NCBI RefSeq assembly: GCF_965363235.1
Contig: NC_134850.1
Coordinates: forward strand, 34,693,102 to 34,757,101
DNA from: Mytilus galloprovincialis
Taxonomy: Eukaryota > Mollusca > Bivalvia > Mytilida > Mytilidae
Direction of reading: 5' to 3'
DNA: 64,000 nt
Below the pieces are notes generated by a model, which saw only the letters and a list, made by a program, of their open reading frames with translations, was not told where the DNA came from and made no database searches. The translations under genes and the position numbers were made by a program. Positions 24,108 through 32,378 of the stretch are shown piece by piece (the first letter of the stretch is position 1; each line of letters opens with the position of its first letter).

Positions 24108-24240
24108 TCGAACTCCGAGGAAAATTCGATCTGGAAAGTCTCTGATCAAATGTCAAAATCAAAGCTCAAACACATCAGATTAATAGATAACAACTGTCAT
24201 ATTCCTGACTTGTTACAGGCATTTCCTTATGTCAGAAATG
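24108..24240 (-). repeat. Retroelement 3' tail fragment (family R)
   Basis: Reverse copy; it is followed within 12 bp by a plus-oriented family S copy, so the two families are joined here. Confidence 0.75.
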
Positions 24241-24251
24241 GTGAATTTTAT

Positions 24252-24393
24252 ATGACTTTTGTTTTCTATGTTGTGTCATGTGTACTATTGTTTGTCTGTT
24301 TGTCCTTTTCATTTTTAGCCATGGAGTTGTCAGTTTATTTTCGATTTATGAGTTTGACTTTCCCTCTGGTATCTTTCGTCCCTCTTTTATAGC
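24252..24393 (+). repeat. Dispersed repeat family S, 3' part
   Basis: Contains 'gtgtactattgtttgtctg' and ends 'ctggtatctttcgtccctc'. It lacks the 'ccggagcacctgag' head. Confidence 0.8.
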
Positions 24394-25083
24394 TGGCTAA
24401 ACCTCGTCGCATAGAATTCCAAAATATAAAGAAAAAACGGATAAAATATTGAGTAAATGAATAAACAAATGTAAACAGCATGTTTATTTTTAAACCGGTT
24501 AATTGCTTCATGACAGTATTAAGATGATACCACTTAATCAGTCTAGACGTGGTCCAATAAAATAATAATTGTGAAAATTAAGTGAAATGTTTATAGAGAT
24601 GAAATTATCTATCTGCCATACTATATTTATAGAAAAAAACGTGTTTATGAGAGAATCACATTTCCTGTGTTTAACCTTAAATATAACACCTAAGAGGAAA
24701 GCTAAGATAATTGTCCATCAACAATATGATCAATATGAATGAAGCTTTTACTAAGTATGTTAAGCCAATAGCTAGTAACATATTTTGTTTAATATTTTGT
24801 CATTTGTGTTTTCTTTCGTTTTTGTATTTGCTTTATTACTGTAATTTATTTTTGATGGATTTAGGAATTAAATAACGGTGTTATACAAAAAGGGGCAGAT
24901 TGAGAAGATACTAAAGGCAAAAAGAAAGTTCAAAGGTCAAAAACAGACCCACAATTTCATGACAAGGAATAAAAAATTATGAAAGACAATCAAGTCCACA
25001 TAACCATATAATATATATGTACAAAATAAAGACTGAGCAATACAAAGTTTTGAAACTTTATTAAAGCAGATAGTGATCTCAGG
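24394..25083. other. Unassigned non-coding stretch
   Basis: AT-rich with no recognised exon or repeat. Confidence 0.4.
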
Positions 25084-25320
25084 TGATTTGATTTGATTTG
25101 ATTTTTTAAGCACCGCTTTTGAGCTTTTCCGTGGCGGCCAGTTTTTATTGGTGTAGGAAGCCGGAGTGCCCGGAGAAAACCACCGACCTTCGATAGTGAA
25201 ACAGACAATTTTTGTCAATTAAGATTCGAGTGCACCCGCAGGAGCAGGGTTCGAACTCACAACCTCAATGTTGACTGGCTAGTAATTACAGTAGTAACTA
25301 CTTAGACCATTAGGGCACCA
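25084..25320 (-). mobile_element. tRNA-derived SINE with GATTT-repeat tail
   Basis: On the minus strand the head reads 'ggtgccctaatggtctaag' (A-box-like) and 'gagttcgaaccc' (B-box). It is followed by a body containing 'cggtggttttctccgggc' and a 3' tail of (AAATC)n seen as 'gatttgatttgattt' at 25085. Pol III boxes plus a simple tail define a SINE. Confidence 0.75.
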
Positions 25321-25400
25321 AGACCTCAAAAGTGTCTTTGAGGGGAGAGGGAGAAGTGTATTTGGAGAGAAAATGGGACGTAAAGATGTTTAATATAAAT

Positions 25401-25610
25401 AAAAAAAGTTGTGTTATGATTGCCAATGAGTCAACTCGCCATAAGAGACCAAATGACACAGAAATTAACAACTATAGGTCATCGTATGGCTTTCAACAAT
25501 GGGCAAAACTAATAACTTTTAAGTTATCTATGTACATAAAAAGGAACGAAAAACAAATATGTAACACATCAACAAACGACAAACACCGAATTACAGCCTC
25601 CTCAATACAT
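25401..25610 (+). repeat. Dispersed repeat family P
   Basis: Copy with 'gtgttatgattgccaatgag', 'cgtatggctttcaacaatgg' and the distal 'gaattacagcctcc' end. Confidence 0.82.
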
Positions 25611-26282
25611 ACTAGGGTCTGGATGGAGGTTCGTAATTTTCTAAAATTTGTTAGACCATTTTCTCTATTCTTTATATAATTTTTCACATTATACTTCATT
25701 CTTTATCTTTCATCACCCAAGTATTTTATTTTCTATTCTGTTCTTGTTTACTCTTTTTACGTTATATTCTCTATTATGAAAACCCCATCAAACCGATATA
25801 AACAAATTAAAAAGAACTACTGGACTACATCAATTAGGAACAATGAGCAATTAAATCTGTAAGGTATTTGAAAAGCAATGTAAAAATGTAATTATTCTCG
25901 TTACAATAGTAATACTTGTGTACATGTTATTAAATAGGTTACAACTAGTGGTGGTATAGTGCCGCTAAAAAAACAAAAGCTTTAGTATGATACTTTGAAT
26001 AAATGACGTCTTGATCGAAAGATCAAATGGTTATTCCTTTGTCTTTAATATTTAATATTTATGTATGTCTGCCGTTAAATTAACACGATCTTTTTTCTAA
26101 AATTTTGAATTTTAATACCTTTCCCCATTTGAAATTGAAAAATCGTCTTAAAGTAATAATCCACAATTCTTTTCAACATGAAAATAGTAGTATACGGTAT
26201 TCATTTATTACTATGGGATACCATACGTCATATTTTGTTAATTGTGAACAAAAGGTAAATCATGTCATTTTTAGGGCCCTTT
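25611..26282. other. Unassigned non-coding stretch
   Basis: T-rich then AT-rich; no exon or repeat family recognised. Confidence 0.4.
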
Positions 26283-26404
26283 AAAGCTTGCTGTTCAGTG
26301 TGAGCCTATGCTCCATGATGAAGTCCGTTCTTTGACCTATAATGGTTCACTTTTAAATTGTGACTTGGAGTTGTCTCATTGGCACTAATACCACATTGTC
26401 TTAT
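26283..26404 (-). repeat. Dispersed repeat family Q
   Basis: Reverse copy beginning 'aaagcttgctgttcagtgtg' and ending 'ggcactaataccacattg'. It directly abuts a SINE. Confidence 0.8.
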
Positions 26405-26663
26405 GTGTATGTGGTCTAGCGCGCCGATTACAGTGCAGGCGATTTGGTTTCACGATATCTCAGTTGCATGGGTTCGAATCCCGGCGAGGGAAGAACAAAA
26501 TATTTGCGAAAGCAAATTTACAGATCTAACATTGTTGGGTTGATGTTAAGACGAGTTGTATATGCAGAATGTACACAGCCATGTATCACAATCACTGCTG
26601 GTGATCCGATAGATAAATCTGTTTGCAGATCGATCGAGTTGTCACTGGTTCAGACGTACTTAT
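26405..26663 (+). mobile_element. tRNA-derived SINE, copy 1
   Basis: Pol III A-box-like 'tggtctagcgcg' (26412-26423) and B-box 'ggttcgaatcc' (26471-26481), then a unique body ending 'gttcagacgtacttata'. It shares structure with the copies at 26850 and 27125. A 73-codon ORF runs through the body. Confidence 0.82.
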
Positions 26664-26849
26664 AAATATAATTATTTCTGTGACTGTATCTTACATTAAT
26701 TTGTAGGATCCTTTACTATAAACAATTTAGCTGATCTGTAAAAATAACATCGTCTTGCCTTATATATCATGTACTGTAGTACGACGCTAGATTAAAACTG
26801 GTGTTGAAAGGTAACACCCGGCCACCGAAAGCTTCATTTTTATGAAGCC

Positions 26850-27106
26850 CAGGTGGTCGTGTGGTCTAGCGCGCCGGTTACAGTGGAGGCGATTTGGTGT
26901 CACGATATCTCAGTAGCATGGGTTCGAATCCCGGCGAGGGAAGAACAAAAAAATTGCAAAAGCAAATTTACAGATCTAGTATTGTTGGGTTGATGTTTAG
27001 ACGAGTTGTATATACAGAATGTACACAGCCATTTATCACCACCAATACTGGTGATCCGATGTATAAATCTAGTGTAGAGTTGTCACTGGTTCAGACGTAT
27101 TTATAC
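26850..27106 (+). mobile_element. tRNA-derived SINE, copy 2 (left palindrome arm)
   Basis: Head 'agcccaggtggtcgtg', A-box-like 26862-26873, B-box 26931-26941, body ending at 'cagacgtatttata'. Confidence 0.82.
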
Positions 27107-27124
27107 ATATATATATATATATTT

Positions 27125-27384
27125 ATATATACGTCTGAGTCAGTGACAACTCTACAACAGATGTATCCATCGGATCGCCATCAATGATGGTGATACATGG
27201 CTGTGTACATAATGTATATACAACTCGTCTAAACATCAACCCAACAATGTTAGATCTGTAAATTTGCTTTCGCAAATTTTTGGTTCTTCCTTCGCCGGGA
27301 TTCGAACCCATGCTACTGTGATATCGTGACACCAAATCGCCTGCACTGCAGCCGTCCCGCTAGACCACACGACCACCTGGGCTC
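27125..27384 (-). mobile_element. tRNA-derived SINE, copy 3 (right palindrome arm)
   Basis: Inverted copy of 26850-27106 with scattered substitutions. B-box complement at 27298-27308; head at 27384. Confidence 0.82.
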
Positions 27385-27493
27385 TTACTAAAAAGAGCTT
27401 TCGCTGGCCGTGTGTTACCTTTCCTCGTCAGTTTTAATCTAGCGGCGTACTGCAGTACATGATATATAAGGCATGAAGATGTTTACTATAGAT

Positions 27494-27850
27494 AATAGTT
27501 ATCAAAAGTACCAGGATTATAATTTTATACGCCAGACGCGCGTTTCGTCTACATAAGACTCATCAGTGACGCTCAGATCAAAATAGTTAAAAAGCCAAAT
27601 AAATACAAAGTTGAAGAGCATTGAGGATCCAAAATTCCAAAAAAGTTGTGCCAAATATGGCTAAGGTAATCTACTCCTGGGGTAAGAAAATCCTTAGTTT
27701 TTTCGAAAAATTCAAAGTTTTGAAAACAGAAAATTTATAAAAATTACTATATAATTGTTATTCATGTCAACACCGAAGTGCTGACTACTGGGCTGGTGAT
27801 ACCCTCGGGGACGAAACGTCCACCAGCAGTGGCATCGACCCAGTGGTGTA
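27494..27850 (-). mobile_element. Retrozyme-like unit 1 (357 bp, tandem)
   Basis: First of a tandem series repeating every 357 bp (phrase 'aatagttatcaaaagtacc' at 27494, 27851 and 28208). The minus-strand RNA would carry a hammerhead (27529-27572) and an 8-bp hairpin capped by UUCG (27766-27785). A further stem, CTGGTG/CACCAG enclosing GGACG/CGTCC, lies at 27793-27826. There is no ORF. Tandem, non-coding, hammerhead-bearing units of this size are the hallmark of retrozymes, which spread through self-cleaved circular RNA. Confidence 0.85.
27529..27572 (-). ncRNA. Type I hammerhead ribozyme, copy 1
   Basis: Reading the minus strand: stem I 5' GCGTCA (27572-27567), core CTGATGA, stem II GTCT-loop-AGAC, GAAA, stem III ACG-CG-CGT, cleavage base C (27535), stem I 3' TGGCGT (27534-27529). 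Every invariant core base is present and all three stems pair. Predicted cleavage is between 27535 and 27534. Stem III is very short, as in retroelement hammerheads that work as dimers. Confidence 0.9.
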
Positions 27851-28207
27851 AATAGTTATCAAAAGTACCAGGATTATAATTTTATACGCCAGACGCGCGT
27901 TTCGTCTACATAAGACTCATCAGTGACGCTCAGATCAAAATAGTTAAAAAGCCAAATAAATACAAAGTTGAAGAGCATTGAGGATCCAAAATTCCAAAAA
28001 AGTTGTGCCAAATATGGCTAAGGTAATCTACTCCTGGGGTAAGAAAATCCTTAGTTTTTTCGAAAAATTCAAAGTTTTGAAAACAGAAAATTTATAAAAA
28101 TTACTATATAATTGTTATTCATGTCAACACCGAAGTGCTGACTACTGGGCTGGTGATACCCTCGGGGACGAAACGTCCACCAGCAGTGGCATCGACCCAG
28201 TGGTGTA
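27851..28207 (-). mobile_element. Retrozyme-like unit 2 (357 bp, tandem)
   Basis: By eye identical to unit 1 over its length. Two adjacent cleavage sites bound a 357-nt monomer RNA. Confidence 0.85.
27886..27929 (-). ncRNA. Type I hammerhead ribozyme, copy 2
   Basis: Same 44 nt as copy 1, 357 bp further on; core, stems and cleavage C intact. Confidence 0.9.
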
Positions 28208-28427
28208 AATAGTTATCAAAAGTACCAGGATTATAATTTTATACGCCAGACGCGCGTTTCGTCTACATAAGACTCATCAGTGACGCTCAGATCAAAATAG
28301 TTAAAAAGCCAAATAAATACAAAGTTGAAGAGCATTGAGGATCCAAAATTCCAAAAAAGTTGTGCCAAATATGGCTAAGGTAATCTACTCCTGGGGTAAG
28401 AAAATCCTTAGTTTTTTCGAAAAATTA
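28208..28427 (-). mobile_element. Retrozyme-like unit 3, truncated and joined to RT sequence
   Basis: Matches the first 220 bp of the unit, then switches at 'cgaaaaatt' (28427) to reverse-transcriptase-derived sequence. The last ~40 bp of the unit ('acgaaacgtccaccagcag' onwards) resumes at 28882. Confidence 0.85.
28243..28286 (-). ncRNA. Type I hammerhead ribozyme, copy 3
   Basis: Intact 44-nt motif identical to copies 1 and 2. The distance to copy 4 is 714 bp, exactly twice the monomer. Confidence 0.9.
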
Positions 28428-28881
28428 TTTTAGCTGATCTGTAACAATAACATCTTCATGCCTTATATATCATATATATTTCAGACACTTCTCAAAAACA
28501 AGAACATAAAAAAACAGGTCTTTTAATTTCCCTTTCAGATATAAAGATGATGATCTTTCCATTATCAATCCAAACGTTTCCATTAATATTTCCTCCAGAA
28601 CTATAGATTAAAGAAATAACAGACACGGCTTTATCTGCCACATTTTAGACTTATACCTCGAATTTAACAAACACGGTCATCTCACTACCAGAAAAACTAT
28701 GACATACGAGATTTTGATTTTGAAACTATCCATTTCCGCCATCTTAGTAGCAATATATCAGATTCACCTGCATATTGAATATGCATTTTCCAACTTATTC
28801 GGTATTCAAAAGCTTCGATTTGCTACTCAGATTTTGTAATACGTCAACAGTGTCTGAACAAAAAGTTGATGAACCAGGGGG
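28428..28881 (+). pseudogene. Reverse transcriptase relic inside the retrozyme array
   Basis: Plus-strand sequence with frameshifts and stops still shows the catalytic-region echo (RYKDDDLSIINPN, from a Y-x-D-D type motif, about 28538), then FLDLYLEF-like LDLYLEFN (28650) and later blocks. It is the same element type as the minus-strand relic at 2.2 kb. It is inserted within unit 3 and duplicated with it at 29142. Confidence 0.7.
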
Positions 28882-29141
28882 ACGAAACGTCCACCAGCAG
28901 TGGCATCGACCCAGTGGTGTAAATAGTTATCAAAAGTACCAGGATTATAATTTTATACGCCAGACGCGCGTTTCGTCTACATAAGACTCATCAGTGACGC
29001 TCAGATCAAAATAGTTAAAAAGCCAAATAAATACAAAGTTGAAGAGCATTGAGGATCCAAAATTCCAAAAAAGTTGTGCCAAATATGGCTAAGGTAATCT
29101 ACTCCTGGGGTAAGAAAATCCTTAGTTTTTTCGAAAAATTA
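28882..29141 (-). mobile_element. Retrozyme-like unit tail plus unit 4 (truncated)
   Basis: 28882-28921 is the missing tail of unit 3. 28922-29141 repeats the first 220 bp of the unit. The join to reverse-transcriptase sequence at 29141 is the same as at 28427, so the whole 714-bp composite was tandemly duplicated. Confidence 0.82.
28957..29000 (-). ncRNA. Type I hammerhead ribozyme, copy 4
   Basis: Intact 44-nt motif, same sequence as copies 1-3. Confidence 0.9.
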
Positions 29142-30258
29142 TTTTAGCTGATCTGTAACAATAACATCTTCATGCCTTATATATCATATATATTTCAGAC
29201 ACTTCTCAAAAACAAGAACATAAAAAAACAGGTCTTTTAATTTCCCTTTCAGATATAAAGATGATGATCTTTCCATTATCAATCCAAACGTTTCCATTAA
29301 TATTTCCTCCAGAACTATAGATTAAAGAAATAACAGACACGGCTTTATCTGCCACATTTTAGACTTATACCTCGAATTTAACAAACACGGTCATCTCACT
29401 ACCAGAAAAACTATGACATACGAGATTTTGATTTTGAAACTATCCATTTCCGCCATCTTAGTAGCAATATATCAGATTCACCTGCATATTGAATATGCAT
29501 TTTCCAACTTATTCGGTATTCAAAAGCTTCGATTTGCTACTCAGATTTTGTAATACGTCAACAGTGTCTGAACAAAAAGTTGATGAACCAGGGGTATGTC
29601 AAAGAACATCTCAACGGTTTTTTTCAAAAAAGGTTCATCGGAAGGTACTAAGACCTTGTTGATAAATATTCCGTATCAACTTCTCAAATAATACACAATT
29701 GTCTTGGAGTATAGATTCTGGGTACTGACGGCGTTTGTCATATTCATAATGTCTTATGGTTTTCTTTCTTTGTCTTTTTGAGTATTACTAACACCATTTA
29801 GCCTGTTTTTAATGATATCCATTTGACGTGTCGCTGTAATTATATATACCGTTATTGTGCTATTGTATTTTTTATATTTTTTGCTGAATGTGCTTTACAG
29901 TATGCCTTATTAATATTCTTTAAGTTATATATTTGTTTCTTTTATAGTGATTAAGATTATAACACAACGTTGACTGCTGTACCTACAATTTACCTATAAT
30001 GTCTGTTTGTTTTGGACACACATCGTTGTCAATATAATGAAATCGTACGCGACTCTCATACAAACGACAGGATTAGCTAGCTTTAAAACCACTGTTAAAT
30101 CCACAATTTCTATATACGAAAATGTCTGTACCAAGTCATGAAATATGACAGTTATCTATTTGTTTGATTGTTTGCGCGTTTGATTTTGCCATTTGATTAC
30201 GGAAAATCCGTTCTAAATTTTCTTCAGAGGTCAGTGATTTTGTCATTTTAACTCTTTT
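29142..30258 (+). pseudogene. Reverse-transcriptase retroelement relic with its 3' tail
   Basis: The first ~440 bp duplicate 28428-28876. The copy continues past the duplication into the end of the RT domain ('aaggtactaagaccttgttg') and about 600 bp of 3' sequence ending in the family R tail (30150-30258: 'gattttgccatttgattacg'). Frames are broken throughout. No endonuclease domain was recognised. Confidence 0.7.
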
Positions 30259-30361
30259 CTGGCAGTAATGCACCCAAACTATTCGAACAAAACATGTGAG
30301 GAAGTCATGTAGCTACAACAAGCCATATTGACTGTTGTGAATAATTGACTCCGACGAATCT

Positions 30362-31545
30362 CTAAATTGCTATATTTTCATAGCTTCATCTGTCGCATTT
30401 CGAGACTATAATACCTCAAATTTTTCATTAACGGTCATCGCAGTACCAGAATCTATGACACACGAGATGATTTTAGTTTTGAAATTATCAATTTCCCCCA
30501 ATTAGATAGCAGTATACCAACTTCACCTGCATTTGGGATATACTTTTACCAAATAATTCGTTATTCATGAGCTTGCAGTTGCTTTTACGTCACCAGTGTC
30601 TGAGCCAAAAGTCAATGAAATAGGGTATGTCAAAGAATGTCTCGTCCTTTTTCTAAAAAAAAATACAACGGAAAATACCAAAACCTTGTAGATGAAGTTT
30701 GCATATCAAGTTCTTAAATAATACACTACGATTTTGATGTACAGATACTAGGCACTGACGTTGTTTATCATTTAAATAACGTATTATTGCATTCTTTCGT
30801 TTGTCTTTGTCAATATTACTTTAACGGTTTATAGTTTGTTTTTGGAACTATCTATCTGATGTACTTATACAATTTGTGCGATAGTAAATTTTGTACTTTT
30901 TGTCTTTCGTGTTTACTAATGTGCATCGTTTATATGCCTTTTTGGTGTTTCTTGTTGACATATTTGGTTGGGTTTTTATTGTGTTAATTTTTGTGTAACA
31001 TTTCAACACTTGTGAAATATTGATTAAGATTATAACACAATGCTGACTGCTGTACCCCTATTTTTGACATGTTTACCTGTTATATTATGTATAATAAGAT
31101 GTGCTAATGAGGCAACTCTCCATCCATGTCATAATTTGTAAAAGTAAACCATTATAGTCAAAGTACGGGTTTCAACACGTTTTGGTTTACGTCGAACAGA
31201 AAACTTTGCGGGTCCCCAAAAATATTAGTGTAAAACCATTCAACAGAAATTATTGATCGTTTTTATATAGATTAAAACGTTGGTTAGTTTAATTGAATGG
31301 TTATGTTTTGAATATACATCGTTGTCAAAATAAGGATCTTTTTGTGAATGTCATACAAGTGAGATGTTTGCTCTGTATGCATCCAGGTCTAATCAACCAT
31401 TTTCTACATAAGAAAATGCCTTATCCAAGTCAGAAATAAGACAGTTTGTTATCAATTTGATTGATGTGTTTGCTTTTGCTTTTGTCATTTGATTAGGGAC
31501 TTTTCGTTTTGAATTTTACTTAGAGTTCGGTATTGTTTTGATATC
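30362..31545 (+). pseudogene. Second retroelement relic of the same family
   Basis: Diverged copy with the same order: 'gacacacgagatgattttag' block, 'aaaataccaaaaccttgtag', 3' region, and family R tail at 31390-31545. A family Q repeat sits inside (31088-31260) and is presumably a later insertion. Confidence 0.68.
31088..31260 (+). repeat. Dispersed repeat family Q
   Basis: 'aagatgtgctaatgaggcaa' through 'gtaaaagtaaaccattatag' to 'gtgtaaaaccattca', nested in a retroelement relic. Confidence 0.8.
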
Positions 31546-31974
31546 ACAGGTATCTTATCAGAGCGTGTATTTACTAAAAAATCAAACCATCTTTATTTTG
31601 AACACTTTATCAAATGACATTAAAAAGCTTTGATACACATAAACTAGTAAGCTTGCATTCTTATTTTTACATGAATTACTGTTATTTTTAAAAAGTATTT
31701 TATACCAGTTACAAAATCCCTTTCAAATTTGGTGTGCATGTTTGAGTTATCTTTAGTAATACACAGAACCGTACATCGAGGATGATATTTAAAAGTTTCA
31801 ATGTTATTCAACTTCGTATTTAATTTTGGATATCCAATTGTTTCAGTCAAAGCACAATGGTGAATCTTGTTTAGACAAAATACACGTCTGGTATCTAACA
31901 TTATAAATCATGTATGTTTGGTGAGTTAAATATGAACATGAACAGGTGTTGAGGAGAATAAAGGCTAACTTCTT
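31546..31974. other. Unassigned stretch between retroelement relic and ALP 3' end
   Basis: An 85-codon minus ORF (31644-31901) has no recognised domain and no splice support. It lies just beyond the alkaline phosphatase poly(A) signal. Confidence 0.35.
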
Positions 31975-31980
31975 TTTATT
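31975..31980 (-). terminator. Poly(A) signal AATAAA for alkaline phosphatase
   Basis: Canonical hexamer on the minus strand about 75 bp after the stop codon at 32056-32058. Confidence 0.65.
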
Positions 31981-32055
31981 TTAAATTCATCCATGCATTT
32001 AATACTTCTACCGAAAGCAAAGAAAAAACATAACAAAACAAAAAATAACTGTATA

Positions 32056-32378
32056 CTAGTATACTATTGGAAAGACAGTTATAAAAACTAATAACAACAA
32101 CAAAAATCTATATTGAGAATTTTGCTCCCCACTGTTAGATACATTTGTGTTAACTGGATTCTGTTTTGGTTGATTAACAATTGCTGCTGCACAATCATTC
32201 TCATTAGCATATTCGCCAACACAGGAAGCAAATGCCATGACATGCGCAATATAATGCTGCTCATGAACACCCTGAAACAAATGTGACATTGGACCACGTG
32301 CAAAGATAGCAACGTCATCTCCACCGTGTGTTTCGTAACCCATTTTTATTCCGGATTGCTGATGAAAATGTTTGTCAT
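32056..32378 (-). CDS. ALP: ALP exon 10: [11 protein letters not shown] and GPI signal
   Basis: Residues 464-570. H481 in ETHGGDDV is a zinc ligand; [15 protein letters not shown] is strongly conserved. It ends with an N/S-rich spacer, then [16 protein letters not shown] and stop TAG. Confidence 0.95.

Larger units (their letters stand above)
26752..27478. repeat. Large near-palindrome, ~350-bp arms around two SINEs
   Basis: The left arm 26752-27106 and right arm 27124-27478 are inverted copies, separated by about 17 bp of (TA)n. Outer ends match as 'cttgccttatatatcatg' and 'catgatatataaggca'. The arms hold one SINE each, head-out and tail-in. Comparison with 28440-28480, where 'ccttatatatcat' continues straight into reverse-transcriptase sequence, suggests the palindrome interrupts that element. 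Confidence 0.9.

Noticed and set aside
26411-26481. Possible tRNA gene (A- and B-box)
   Set aside because: The spacing and arms do not give a proper cloverleaf, and the same head recurs with a shared non-tRNA body, so it is a SINE.
26444-27335. Three related 70-97 codon ORFs
   Set aside because: They are the bodies of three SINE copies; shared openness follows from common origin, and the differences do not look protein-preserving.
27793-27826. Possible plus-strand hammerhead (CTGGTGA ... GAAAC)
   Set aside because: Core A6 is replaced by G, stem II does not close properly and there is no cleavage triplet in place. The sequence is better read as a simple nested hairpin.
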